Origin: Actinacidiphila epipremni
GTDB lineage: Bacteria > Actinomycetota > Actinomycetes > Streptomycetales > Streptomycetaceae
Direction: 5' to 3'
Assembly: GCF_012034175.1 (NCBI RefSeq)
Contig: NZ_JAATEJ010000036.1
Location: forward strand, 1-64,000
DNA: 64,000 bases
This document shows, in pieces, positions 54,906-63,499 of this stretch (positions are counted from its first letter, which is position 1; the number at the start of each line of letters is the position of its first letter). The position numbers and the translations under genes were made by a program. The notes under the pieces are model-generated. The model made no database searches. It was not told where the DNA came from and saw nothing but the letters and a program-made list of their open reading frames with translations.

Positions 54906-56579
54906 TCAGCCCGCGCGGCGGTGACTGGGGCGGGGCGGGGTGGAGCGGGTGGTGGCGGAGCGGCTGCGCTTTTCGATGTACATGCGCTGGTCGGCGGAGT
55001 GCAGGACCTCCTCGGCGGTCATGCCGCAGCCGGCCCAGCCGATGCCGAAGCTCGCGCCGACGCGGACGGCGCGGCCGTCGACGCGGATGGGCGGGATGAT
55101 CGCGTTGCGCAGGCGCATCGCGAGGTCGGCCGCGTCGGCGGGGGCGAGGCCGTCGGCGAGGACGACGAACTCGTCGCCGCCGAGCCTGGCAACGGTGTCG
55201 CCGTCGCGTACCGCGCCGGTCAGCCGGCGGGCCACCTCAATGAGGACGGCGTCACCGGTGTGGTGGCCGAAGCGGTCGTTGATGGACTTGAAGCCGTCGA
55301 GGTCGCAGAAGAGCACCGCCAGGCCCTTGCCCGGCGCCGGGTCGTTCTCGTCGGGCGCGACGGTGTGGACGTGCGAGTCGTAGCCGATCGCGCCGAGCGG
55401 CGCGGCAAGTTCCTCGGGCCCGTAGCCGTAGCTGAAGGCGAATTCGTCGGGGCTCTGCGCCTCCGCGGCGAGGGCCGCGGCGTCCTTGTCGCCGGGCCGG
55501 CCGCACAGCCGGGCCGACAGCCGGGAGCGCAGCTCGGCGCTGTTGGGCAGGCCCGTGAGGGAGTCGTGGCTGGCGCGGTGGGCGAGTTGCAGCTCGCGGC
55601 CCTTGCGCTCCTCGATGTCCTCGACGTGCGTGAGCAGGAAGCGCGGCCCGTCCGCGGTGTCGGCGACGACGGAGTTGCGCAGCGAGACCCACACGTAGGA
55701 GCCGTCGCGGCGGGCGAGCCGCAGCTCGGCGCGACCGCCCTCGGCGGAGGTGCGCAGCAGGGTGCCGACGTCCTCGGGGTGGACGAGGTCGGAGAAGGAG
55801 TAGCGGCGCATGGTGGAGGCGTTGCGGCCCAGCAGCCGGCACAGCGCGTCGTTGGCGCGCAGCAGCTTGCCGTGCTGGTCGCCGCCCATCTCGGCGATGG
55901 CCATGCCGCTGGGCGCGTACTCGAAGGCCTGCCGGAAGCTCTCCTCGCTGGCCCGCAGCGCCTGCTGGTCGCGTTCCAGCCGGACCAGGGCGCGCTGCAT
56001 GTTGGCCCGCAGCCGGGCGTTGCTGATGGCGATGCCGGCCTGGAAGGCGTACATCTGCAGTGCCTCGCGGCCCCACGGTCCCGGGTGGCGTCCGCTGGAG
56101 GGGCTGTCGACGGATATGACGCCGATGAGCTCGCCGCCGCCGCCCGGCGTGGAGTGCATGGGGGCGTAGAGGCGGTCGCCGGGGTGCCATTCGTCGGCGA
56201 AGCGGGGCAGCGGGCCGTCGGTGTGCCACTGCGGCACGTCGTCGTCGACGAGGACCCAGCCCTCGGTGTGCGGGATGAAGCGCAGTGAGCCCCAGCGCTG
56301 GCCCATGCTGAGCCGCCGTTCCCATGCCGCGCGGGAGCCGACCCGGCCGGACAGCAGTGCCTCACCGGCGGTGCTGCCGGCGAACGCGGCCACGACGAGG
56401 TCGCCGTCGGGCCTGACGAGGTTGACGGCGGCGAGGTCGTAGCCCAGCCCTTTGACCACCCCGTCGGCCACGGCCTGCAGGGTGTCGGCAAGACTGCGTG
56501 CGGTGTTGAGGTCCGCCACGACCTGGTGCAGTTGACGCAAGGTCGCGAGGCGGACATACGGCTCCGACTCGGTATCCAT
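54906..56579 (-). CDS. cdgB: Diguanylate cyclase CdgB (GAF-PAS-GGDEF)
   Basis: Makes c-di-GMP, which controls Streptomyces development through BldD and WhiG-RsiG. 557 residues: GAF (about 20-190), PAS (about 205-330), GGDEF (about 345-540). The active site is intact (LGGDEFVVL, G467) and the inhibitory I-site RDGD stands five residues before it (458-461). A ~55-residue insertion separates LTGLPNSAELRSRL from CDLDGFKSIND. Architecture and opening (MDTESEPYVRLATLRQLHQ) match S. coelicolor CdgB. It faces a flavin reductase gene. Confidence 0.93.
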   Translation of the reverse strand: MDTESEPYVRLATLRQLHQVVADLNTARSLADTLQAVADGVVKGLGYDLAAVNLVRPDGDLVVAAFAGSTAGEALLSGRVGSRAAWERRLSMGQRWGSLRFIPHTEGWVLVDDDVPQWHTDGPLPRFADEWHPGDRLYAPMHSTPGGGGELIGVISVDSPSSGRHPGPWGREALQMYAFQAGIAISNARLRANMQRALVRLERDQQALRASEESFRQAFEYAPSGMAIAEMGGDQHGKLLRANDALCRLLGRNASTMRRYSFSDLVHPEDVGTLLRTSAEGGRAELRLARRDGSYVWVSLRNSVVADTADGPRFLLTHVEDIEERKGRELQLAHRASHDSLTGLPNSAELRSRLSARLCGRPGDKDAAALAAEAQSPDEFAFSYGYGPEELAAPLGAIGYDSHVHTVAPDENDPAPGKGLAVLFCDLDGFKSINDRFGHHTGDAVLIEVARRLTGAVRDGDTVARLGGDEFVVLADGLAPADAADLAMRLRNAIIPPIRVDGRAVRVGASFGIGWAGCGMTAEEVLHSADQRMYIEKRSRSATTRSTPPRPSHRRAG

Positions 56580-56688
56580 GCCCCTCTCCGCGCCCTCGAC
56601 AGCAACTCCCGTGATCTGTGCGATACATCCGATGACGCCGCTGGCACCGGTTCACTCCGGCCACTGAATCACAGCGAGCTGTGCCGTC

Positions 56689-56703
56689 GGTACACAGGGT
56701 CAA
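56689..56703. promoter_or_regulatory. BldD-like box upstream of cdgB
   Basis: GGTACACAGGGTCAA agrees with the BldD consensus nTnACnC(A/T)GnGTnAn at all conserved positions except the T at position 2. It lies about 110 bp before the cdgB start. cdgB is a known BldD target in Streptomyces. Confidence 0.65.
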
Positions 56704-56717
56704 CAATAACTGCTGCT

Positions 56718-56733
56718 TGTGACTCAAGTCACA
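56718..56733. promoter_or_regulatory. CRP-like box between cdgB and the flavin reductase gene
   Basis: TGTGA-CTCAAG-TCACA is an exact match to the CRP half-sites with the normal 6-base spacing. It lies about 140 bp from both start codons and 14 bp from the BldD-like box. Confidence 0.65.
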
Positions 56734-56856
56734 TCATCGTGTAAGCATGTGGATACGCAGGGTGCTGCGGTGGCCTGTTGTGGTCCGCTCCGGTCCTAGG
56801 ACCTCGCAAGGTTATGACTGCGACCACAGCCCGATCCGCACCGGGCTACCGACCCG

Positions 56857-56869
56857 TAACGTGAACAGC
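56857..56869 (+). promoter_or_regulatory. Leaderless -10 box of the flavin reductase gene
   Basis: TAACGT (56857-56862), then seven bases, then GTG at 56870. It favours this start over the ATG at 56909, which has only a weak GGGA upstream. Confidence 0.5.
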
Positions 56870-57421
56870 GTGCTTCCGCCTACACCTGACCGGCATGCTG
56901 GGACCACCATGGCCCAGACCGTCGACCCCGATGCCTTCCGCGCCGCGATGACCCGCCTGAACGCGGGCGTCGTCCTGATCACCGCGCACGACCCGGAGGA
57001 CGGGCCGCGCGGCGAGGACGTCGGCATGACCGCCACCGCCTTCATGTCCGTCTCCCTCGAACCACCGATGGTGCTGGTCAGCGTACGGACCGGATCGCGC
57101 ATGGACGAGCTGCTGGAGCGGCAGCCGCGCTGGGCGGCCTCGGTCCTCAGCGAGAGCCAGCGGCACATCGCCGGGCGGTTCGCGCTGCGCGGGCGGGTGA
57201 GCGACCGGCTGCTCTTCGAGGACATCTCCTACTACCGCGGCGAGCACTCCGGCGCCCCGATCCTGGGCGGCGCCCTGTCGATACTGGAGTGCGAGACCGA
57301 CCAGCGCGTGCCGGCCGGCGACCACACCCTGGTCGTCGCGCGCGTGCTCGCCGCCCGTACGCCCAGCGCCGAGGGCGGCCCGCTCGCCTACTTCCGCGGG
57401 CGCTACCGCTTCCTGCGCTAG
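56870..57421 (+). CDS. Flavin reductase-like FMN-binding protein
   Basis: 183 residues (170 if the ATG at 56909 is used). RLNAGVVLITAHDP, VGMTATAFMSVSLEPPMVLV and FALRGRVSDRLLF match the split-barrel flavin reductase family that supplies reduced flavin to monooxygenases or acts as an oxidoreductase. The C-terminus GPLAYFRGRYRFL is typical. Divergent from cdgB; partner enzyme unknown. Confidence 0.88.
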   Translation: MLPPTPDRHAGTTMAQTVDPDAFRAAMTRLNAGVVLITAHDPEDGPRGEDVGMTATAFMSVSLEPPMVLVSVRTGSRMDELLERQPRWAASVLSESQRHIAGRFALRGRVSDRLLFEDISYYRGEHSGAPILGGALSILECETDQRVPAGDHTLVVARVLAARTPSAEGGPLAYFRGRYRFLR

Positions 57422-57459
57422 GAGCCGGGCCCCGGTGCGTACGCGCGGCCGGCCGCGGC

Positions 57460-57885
57460 TCACTCCCAGCCGCCGGAGCGGCCCCGCTTGGTCTCGCCGC
57501 GCTGCTTCTTCACCCGCAGCCGGCGCTCGTTGATGCCGCGCGGGATCCGTGTCGGCCGGCGGGCCTTCGGCGGCGGGGCCGTCGCCTCGGCGAGCAGCGC
57601 GGTGAGCCGGGCGGCGGCGGCCTCGCGGTTGCGCCACTGGGAGCGGTGCTCGGAGGCCCGTATCACCACCGCGCCGTTCACCAGCCGGGGCTCCAGGCGC
57701 TCCAGCGCCCGCCGCTTCCACACCGGCGGCAGGGACTCGGTCGCCGCGAGGTCGAAGCGCAGCTCCACCTGGCTGTCGGAGGTGTTCACATGCTGGCCGC
57801 CGGGCCCGGAGGAGCGCGAGAAACGCCACTGGAGCTCCGCCTCCGGCACGGAGACGGAGCCGCGGATGGTCAAGGGCCCGGACAT
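57460..57885 (-). CDS. arfB: Alternative ribosome-rescue factor ArfB
   Basis: Releases peptides from stalled ribosomes. 141 residues. The GGQ loop SGPGGQHVNTSDSQVELRF is complete; the basic tail KKQRGETKRGRSGGW enters the mRNA channel. ATG 57885 follows GGAGGT with almost no spacing, which is unusual. Convergent with the flavin reductase gene and divergent from terD. Confidence 0.9.
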   Translation of the reverse strand: MSGPLTIRGSVSVPEAELQWRFSRSSGPGGQHVNTSDSQVELRFDLAATESLPPVWKRRALERLEPRLVNGAVVIRASEHRSQWRNREAAAARLTALLAEATAPPPKARRPTRIPRGINERRLRVKKQRGETKRGRSGGWE

Positions 57886-58025
57886 ACCTCCATGATCCCC
57901 CGCCGGCTGCCGGCGCACCACGGGATTTACCCGCCATATGGAACCGGCGGATCCCCCGTCCGCGTTCTGTCCGATGACGGTAGTTTCGACGGCAACACCC
58001 ACGACGGACCTTAAGGGGACTTCCC

Positions 58026-58601
58026 ATGGCGGTAAGCCTGACCAAGGGCGGCAACGTCTCGCTGACCAAGGAGGCGCCCGGACTGACGGCCGTGACCGTC
58101 GGCCTCGGCTGGGACGTCCGTACCACCACGGGCACGGACTTCGACCTCGACGCGAGCGCCATCGCGGTCAACGCGGAGGGCAAGGTCTACTCCGACGCCC
58201 ACTTCGTCTTCTTCAACAACAAGCAGACGCCGGACCAGACCATCGTGCACACCGGTGACAACCGCACCGGCCAGGGCGAGGGCGACGACGAGGCGATCAA
58301 CGTCAACCTGGCCGGCCTGCCGGCCGACGTCGAGAAGATCGTCTTCCCGGTCTCCATCTACGACGCCGAGTCCCGCTCGCAGAACTTCGGCCAGGTGCGC
58401 AACGCGTACATCCGCATCATCAACCAGGCCGGCGGCGCCGAGATCGCCCGCTACGACCTGAGCGAGGACGCGGCGACCGAGACCGCGATGGTCTTCGGCG
58501 AGCTGTACCGCAACGGGGCGGAGTGGAAGTTCCGCGCGGTGGGCCAGGGGTACGCCTCGGGCCTGGCCGGTATCGCGACCGACTTCGGCGTCACCCTCTG
58601 A
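58026..58601 (+). CDS. terD: TerD family protein
   Basis: 191 residues. [58 protein letters not shown] and [20 protein letters not shown] are classic TerD signatures with calcium-binding acidic residues. TerD proteins are linked to tellurite/phage resistance in gammaproteobacteria and to development and calcium response in Streptomyces. AAGGGGA seven bases before the ATG. Confidence 0.94.
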   Translation: MAVSLTKGGNVSLTKEAPGLTAVTVGLGWDVRTTTGTDFDLDASAIAVNAEGKVYSDAHFVFFNNKQTPDQTIVHTGDNRTGQGEGDDEAINVNLAGLPADVEKIVFPVSIYDAESRSQNFGQVRNAYIRIINQAGGAEIARYDLSEDAATETAMVFGELYRNGAEWKFRAVGQGYASGLAGIATDFGVTL

Positions 58602-58631
58602 CGCCCTGGCGCCTGCGGCGACCGCATGACC

Positions 58632-58664
58632 GCGCCCCCGCCGGGTCCGCCCGCGCGGGGGCGC
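58632..58664 (+). terminator. Terminator hairpin after terD
   Basis: GCGCCCCCGC (58632-58641) pairs perfectly with GCGGGGGCGC (58655-58664); it lies 30 bases after the stop. Confidence 0.7.
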
Positions 58665-58699
58665 CGTGCGCCCGCCCGGGCGTCTGGCACGATCGCGGG

Positions 58700-59188
58700 G
58701 TGATCGACCTCGGCTACGCCCTCTCCCGCCGCTTCCCCGACCCGCCGCAGACGGACTACCGCACGGCGGACGTACGGGCGCTGCGGCACGACCTGTTCTG
58801 CGGTGACGTGTACGTCGCCGAGGGCGAGCGCGAGCTGTCCACCGCGTGGGGCTGGGTGCCGGTGCTGGACTTCGCGTGGGCGCTGTGCGACATCGCCGAG
58901 CACCTCGACCGCGACCCTGCGGGCAGCCGCGCCGCCCGCCCGCAGCACGCGGAGCTCGACTTCACCGAGTCCACCGACCGGCTCCGCTTCGTGCGCCGCT
59001 TCGGCTTCGTCGACGTGAGCGCGGACTGGCTCCCCGACGAGCCGCCGCTGGCCGTCCGGCACGCCGACCTGCGCCGCGAGGCACGCGACTTCCTGCACGA
59101 CGTGGTGGCCGACCTCGGCGACATGCACGAGGGCCTCACGGACAACCCGGCGGTGTGGCAGCTGCTCACGCGCTATCCGCGGGTCTAG
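58700..59188 (+). CDS. Hypothetical protein next to terD
   Basis: 162 residues starting VIDLGYALSRRFPDPPQTDY at GTG 58700. Acidic, soluble, mixed alpha/beta with WGWVPVLDFAWALCDIAEHL and DFTESTDRLRFVRR segments. No family recognised; similar proteins lie here in other Streptomyces. A longer frame upstream runs through the terD terminator and is rejected. Confidence 0.75.
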   Translation: MIDLGYALSRRFPDPPQTDYRTADVRALRHDLFCGDVYVAEGERELSTAWGWVPVLDFAWALCDIAEHLDRDPAGSRAARPQHAELDFTESTDRLRFVRRFGFVDVSADWLPDEPPLAVRHADLRREARDFLHDVVADLGDMHEGLTDNPAVWQLLTRYPRV

Positions 59189-59318
59189 GGCGCTGCCGCT
59201 GCGCCCGGGAGGAGACCTTGAGGCGTAGGGCGAAGCTCCCATTGCCGCTGGGACCCCTCGGCGGGGTTGGCTGGGGATGCGCGTCCGGTGGGGCGCCGGG
59301 CGGGGAGAGGAGTCGCGG

Positions 59319-60311
59319 ATGTACGCCGTGCGGTTGCATGCCTTCGGGGGGCCCGAGGAGCTGCGGTACGAGGAGGTCGCCGACCCCGGGCCCGGGGCGG
59401 GGCAGGTGCGGGTCGCGGTGGGGGCGGCGGGGGTGCATGTCGTGGACACCGTGCTGCGCACCGGCAGCGGGCCCGCGACGATCCCGCTGCCGGAGCTGCC
59501 GACCGTGCCGGGCCGGGAGGTCGCCGGCACGGTGGACCGGGTCGGCCCCGGCACGGACCCGGCGTGGCTGGGGCGGCGGGTGGTGGCGCACCTGGGGACG
59601 GTGCCCGGCGGCTACGCGGCGCTGGCGGTCACCGAGGCGGCGCGGCTGCATGTCGTGCCGGACACGATGGACCTGCGCACGGCGGTCGCGATGATCGGCA
59701 CCGGCCGCACCACCGTGGGCATCCTGCGGCTGGCCGGCCTCACCCCGGACGACACCGCCGTCGTGCTGGCCGCGGCGGGCGGCATCGGCACGCTGCTGGT
59801 GCAGTACGCGGTACGGCTCGGCGCCGCCGTCGTGGGGGCCGCGGGCGGCCCGGACAAGACGGCCCGGGTCCGTACGCTGGGCGCGGGCGTCGCGGTGGAC
59901 TACGCGCGGCCCGGCTGGACCGAGGACGTACGCGCGGCGCTGGGGGCGGAGCGGCCGGCCACCGTGGTCTTCGACGCGGTGGGCGGCACGGCGGCCCGGG
60001 AGGCGGTGGGCCTGCTCGCGCCGGGCGGCCGGCATCTGGTCTACGGCTGGGCGGCGGGCGGCCCGGCGCAGTTCGCGCCCGGCGAGCTCGACGCGCTCGG
60101 CGTGACCTCCGACCCGCTGGTCGGCGCGGCCCTGGGCCGGCTCACCGGCACCTCGGAGGGCCTGCGGGCGCTGGAGTCCGAGGCGCTGGCCGCCGCGGCC
60201 GACGGCACCCTGCGGCCGGCCGTGCAGCCCTTCCCGCTCGCGGAGGCCGCGCAGGCGCACCGGGCGCTGGAGTCCCGGGCGACGATGGGCAAGGTCGTCC
60301 TGGTGCCGTGA
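59319..60311 (+). CDS. Zinc-binding-family dehydrogenase (quinone oxidoreductase-like)
   Basis: 330 residues, third member of the medium-chain family here. MYAVRLHAFGGPEELRYEEV, VGAAGVHVVDTVLRTGSGP, and the cofactor motif VLAAAGGIGTLLVQYAVRLG are seen; no zinc cysteines. GGGGAGAGGAG precedes ATG 59319. It is not clearly co-transcribed with neighbours. Confidence 0.87.
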   Translation: MYAVRLHAFGGPEELRYEEVADPGPGAGQVRVAVGAAGVHVVDTVLRTGSGPATIPLPELPTVPGREVAGTVDRVGPGTDPAWLGRRVVAHLGTVPGGYAALAVTEAARLHVVPDTMDLRTAVAMIGTGRTTVGILRLAGLTPDDTAVVLAAAGGIGTLLVQYAVRLGAAVVGAAGGPDKTARVRTLGAGVAVDYARPGWTEDVRAALGAERPATVVFDAVGGTAAREAVGLLAPGGRHLVYGWAAGGPAQFAPGELDALGVTSDPLVGAALGRLTGTSEGLRALESEALAAAADGTLRPAVQPFPLAEAAQAHRALESRATMGKVVLVP

Positions 60312-60479
60312 GCGGCTTGAGCGGCTTGCCCGCGCCGTGAGCGCCCCGAGCCGCCCGTATCGGCTGCTTTGCGGACGGAACGGACCCCGCGGGTGTGAGC
60401 TTCGGAGGGTTTGGGAACTCCTTTACCCTCCGCGCGAGTTCTCCGACCGTACCGACCCGCCCGTGCGAGGAGACGCCCG

Positions 60480-60935
60480 ATGCCCCTGTGGGACCGCCTG
60501 AAAGAGTCCGCGAGCAGCATGCAGACGCAGCTCAACGCGAAGAAGAACGACCTGAAGAGCGGCGCGTTCCGGGACGCCAGCATGGCGATGTGCGCGCTGG
60601 TGTCCGCCGCCGACGGCACGATCGACCCGGCGGAGCGGCAGCGTGTCGCGACGCTGATCGGCTCCAACCCCGTGCTGCAGAACTTCCCGGCCCTGGACCT
60701 CCAGCGCCGTTTCGAGGACTACCTGGCCAAGCTGACCGCGGACTTCGACTTCGGCAAGGTGGCGATCCTCCAGGAGATCGCCAAGGTGTCGAAGAAGCCG
60801 ACGGAGGCCCGCGCGGTGATCCAGATCGGCATCGTCATCGGCGGCGCGGACGGCGATTTCGACAAGACCGAGCAGGCCGTGGTGCGCGAGGCGTGCTTCG
60901 CGGTGGGCCTGAACCCGCAGGAGTTCGACCTCTGA
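60480..60935 (+). CDS. terB: TerB family tellurite resistance protein
   Basis: 151 residues. Helical TerB domain with the metal-binding acidic motifs SAADGTIDPAERQRVATLI and GGADGDFDKTEQAVVREACF. KESASSMQTQLNAKKNDLKS forms an N-terminal helix. GAGGAG upstream of ATG 60480. TerB and TerD probably act in one membrane-linked complex; here they are separated by two genes. Confidence 0.93.
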   Translation: MPLWDRLKESASSMQTQLNAKKNDLKSGAFRDASMAMCALVSAADGTIDPAERQRVATLIGSNPVLQNFPALDLQRRFEDYLAKLTADFDFGKVAILQEIAKVSKKPTEARAVIQIGIVIGGADGDFDKTEQAVVREACFAVGLNPQEFDL

Positions 60936-61271
60936 GCCGCCGCTGAGCCGCCGCTGACCTCCCGTTCCGTGCCCGGGGCCGCGCGTCCGCGCCCCGGGCA
61001 CGGTCGCGCGGTGGCGCGTAACGGACACAGTACGGACGGAGAACGCTTTCACCCCGCCATAGTCCGGCACACTATGATCCCGAACTGGAGCGGGATCTGT
61101 CACATGCCGAGCGCGTCTCATCCGCTGTCCGGCACGTCACGCTCCGCGGCGGAAACAACTTGCGTGACACTCTGTGGCCGGCACAGATACTTGAGGTTTC
61201 GGGGAACCTCGGGCGTTCGGGGCGCCCTCCCGTATCCGAGTGGCCGCCGGATCGCCTATGGAGGTAGGCAG
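60936..61271. other. Gene-free region upstream of the LuxR-type gene
   Basis: 336 bp. Contains the terB terminator and probably the promoter of the regulator gene: the stretch 61050-61200 is less GC-rich than the rest. TTGCGT near 61161 and GATACT near 61187 might be boxes but the spacing is poor. No gene supported. Confidence 0.45.
60967..61003 (+). terminator. Terminator hairpin after terB
   Basis: CCGTGCCCGGGGC (60967-60979) pairs perfectly with GCCCCGGGCACGG (60991-61003). Confidence 0.75.
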
Positions 61272-62333
61272 ATGCTTCCCGTATCGAGTGAGGAGGCGTG
61301 CCCGTCCGGGTCAGCGAGCACGTCGGGCGGAGTCAGCACCCAGCGTGACGAGGACGCGGCGCTCGCGCTGTACGAGACGTTGCGGACGAAGGGGGGCGTG
61401 CCGAGCGAGGAGCTCTACTCGGCCGCGGACCTGGACGACGCGCACGGCGGCCGGGGTTGGCGGCGGCTGGAGGACCTGGGGCTGATCCAGGTGCGCGAGG
61501 GTGTCGCGGAGGCGGTGGACCCCGACGCGGCGCTGGCCCGCGCCATGGACCGCTACCAGGTCAACGCCACCGAGCAGTTGCGCAGCGGGGTGCGGCTCCA
61601 GCGGGTCACCGAGGCGCTGTTGACCGTCTACCGGCCGGCGGTGCAGCGCGAGACGCGCGAGGTCGCGGTGGAGTTCATCAACGAGCCGCGCCGCAAGCAG
61701 CGCACCCGGCTGGACCTTTCGGAGACCGCCCGCGAGTCGTGCGGGTCGATGCACCCGGGGCCGATGCCGTCGATCGGCGTGCTGGAGGCGTCACTCGAGC
61801 ACGACCGGTCGATCATGGCGCGCGGCGTCAAGAGCCGTGCCATCTACCCGATGTCGGCGTTGGCCTCGCCGAAGTACGCCCGCTATCTGCACGATCTGGC
61901 GGACGCCGGCGTGGAGTTGCGGCTGGTGGACCACGCGCCCTTCGACATGCTGACGTTCGACACGGACGCGGCGGTGCTGGCCGCCGACCCCGAGCGGCCC
62001 GCGGACGCGGTCATCGTGATCCGCGGGGCCGCGCTGATGCGGTCGTTCCTCGCGGTGTACGAGGACTGCTGGCTGCGCGGCCAGACCCTGGAGCGGGCGT
62101 CGACCGCGAACGCCGACGACGCGGACATCACCGCGCAGGAGCGGGTCATCATCCGGCTGATGGCGTCGGGGCTCAGCGACGACCAGATCGCCCGCAAGCT
62201 GGGTGTGCACCGCCGTACGGTGCAGCGCGCGATCGCCAAGCTGATGGACCGCCTCAACGCCGGCAGCCGCTTCGAGGCGGGCCTGAAGCTCGCGCGGGAC
62301 GCGGAGTTCGCGGGGCTGTTCACCGTCGTGTGA
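61272..62333 (+). CDS. LuxR-type helix-turn-helix regulator
   Basis: 353 residues. The N-terminal part resembles a winged helix (LYETLRTKGGVPSEELYSAA), the middle a TrmB-/phospholipase D-like sensor domain (SRAIYPMSALASPKYARYLH), and the C-terminus a LuxR/GerE HTH (ITAQERVIIRLMASGLSDDQ, HRRTVQRAIAKLMDRLNAGS). Such regulators are common in Streptomyces; ligand unknown. GGAGG eight bases before ATG 61272. Confidence 0.88.
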   Translation: MLPVSSEEACPSGSASTSGGVSTQRDEDAALALYETLRTKGGVPSEELYSAADLDDAHGGRGWRRLEDLGLIQVREGVAEAVDPDAALARAMDRYQVNATEQLRSGVRLQRVTEALLTVYRPAVQRETREVAVEFINEPRRKQRTRLDLSETARESCGSMHPGPMPSIGVLEASLEHDRSIMARGVKSRAIYPMSALASPKYARYLHDLADAGVELRLVDHAPFDMLTFDTDAAVLAADPERPADAVIVIRGAALMRSFLAVYEDCWLRGQTLERASTANADDADITAQERVIIRLMASGLSDDQIARKLGVHRRTVQRAIAKLMDRLNAGSRFEAGLKLARDAEFAGLFTVV

Positions 62334-62419
62334 GCGGAGTCCGCGCGGGGCCGGGACCGGGGGCGTACGGCGGAGGGGTACGCGCCGGGCGCCGGGGGCG
62401 TACGGCGGCGGTCGTACGG

Positions 62420-63160
62420 TCAGCCGCCGAGTTGCGGCGGGGGCGCGGAGCCGGGGCGGCCGGCTGCCGGGAGGTGGTCGGCCAGCCGGCGCAGCAGGGC
62501 CGCGATCGGGCCGCGCAGGTCCGGTAACGACGCGATGAGCAGGTGCGCCAGGGTGAAGCCGAGCACGGCGGAGTCCTCGGGCGCGGTGCGCAGCCAGACG
62601 GTCGTGGCGAGCCGGGCGACGCGCTCGGCCTCGGCGGTGCCCTCGGTGTGGCTGCGGGCGTGCCATCGGGCGGTGGCGACGGTGTAGTAGTGCGTGGCCG
62701 CCCGCCAGTCGCGGTCCAGCGCGGCCTCCAGGCCGGCCCGCTCCACCGCGGAGGCCACGCCCGGGCCGAGCGGCAGGGCGCACAGGCCGTGCGGCATGCC
62801 CGTCAGGTCGCCCCAGCAGGGGTCCGGGGCGGGCCGGGCGGGCGCCGGGGCGGGCGGGCCCACGGCGGCCCGTACGGTGCCGTCGGCGGCGACGAGGAAG
62901 CGGTCGACGCGGCCGTCCGGGTGCCCCACGGCGACGGGTGTGGGCCGGCCGTTCTCCCGGGCCTGCCACGCGGCGGCCGACCACGCGGGGTGGGTGCCGT
63001 CGGCGAGGTCGGCGACCTGCGACATGACGGTGCCCCAGGTGTGGACGGTGCCGCCGGGCAGCACGGCGAGGCTCACCGGCATGACGGCGGCGGCCGTCCC
63101 GAACCAGTCCCCCGACCAGGGCGTCGTCGCGACCGGGATGACGGGGATCTCGACCGGCAC
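62420..63160 (-). CDS. Hypothetical protein
   Basis: About 246 residues from GTG 63160; family unknown. It contains PWSGDWFGTAAAVMPVSLAV, PDGRVDRFLVAADGTVRAAV and a helical C-terminal half (RDWRAATHYYTVATARWHAR). The frame is open to 63301, but a strong hairpin at 63225-63259 would then fall inside the gene, so the later start is preferred. Lies downstream of the decarboxylase-like gene, same strand. Confidence 0.6.
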   Translation of the reverse strand: MPVEIPVIPVATTPWSGDWFGTAAAVMPVSLAVLPGGTVHTWGTVMSQVADLADGTHPAWSAAAWQARENGRPTPVAVGHPDGRVDRFLVAADGTVRAAVGPPAPAPARPAPDPCWGDLTGMPHGLCALPLGPGVASAVERAGLEAALDRDWRAATHYYTVATARWHARSHTEGTAEAERVARLATTVWLRTAPEDSAVLGFTLAHLLIASLPDLRGPIAALLRRLADHLPAAGRPGSAPPPQLGG

Positions 63161-63224
63161 CAGCCGCTCGGGCCCGGCCGCGCCGGTGTCGCCGGGGTCC
63201 GCGGCGTGGCCGGCGGGAAAGCCG

Positions 63225-63259
63225 GAAGGCCCCCGTGCCGCACGGGGCACGGGGGCTTC
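63225..63259 (-). terminator. Terminator hairpin after the decarboxylase-like gene
   Basis: GAAGGCCCCCGTGCC (63225-63239) pairs with GGCACGGGGGCTTC (63246-63259), one bulged base. On the minus strand CGGCTTTCCC follows. It favours a start of the next gene after this point. Confidence 0.6.
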
Positions 63260-63391
63260 GGGGGTGGGCAGGGCCTCGCCTGCGGTGTGGGGGCCCGGCA
63301 CGTCAGCCGCCCTGCCGGGAAGGAGCCGCGGCGGCGCGGGGGCCGCCGGGTGCGGGACGGCGTGACGTGGCGGCGGCCACCCGGCCCGCCC

Positions 63392-63417
63392 GGTCCCGTA
63401 CCCGGGAGTACGGGACC
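63392..63417 (-). terminator. Hairpin downstream of the decarboxylase-like gene
   Basis: GGTCCCGTAC (63392-63401) and GTACGGGACC (63408-63417) form a perfect 10-bp stem with a six-base loop, about 80 bases past the stop at 63500. Confidence 0.5.
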
Positions 63418-63499
63418 CGGCGGGGGTGGCGGCGCCCGGCTCTGCCCGGGCCGGGCGCCGGTCTGGGGGCTCCTCGCGCGGGGAGCGTGCGGGCGGCGG

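Noticed and set aside
58523-58699. N-terminal extension of the hypothetical gene at 58700
   Set aside because: It would overlap the end of terD and run through its terminator hairpin; its composition is Arg/Pro-rich like a shadow frame.
60413-60440. SigR-type promoter GGGAAC ... GTT upstream of terB
   Set aside because: Spacing is one base longer than the known consensus and the sequence also contains a TACCCT box, so the match is not convincing.
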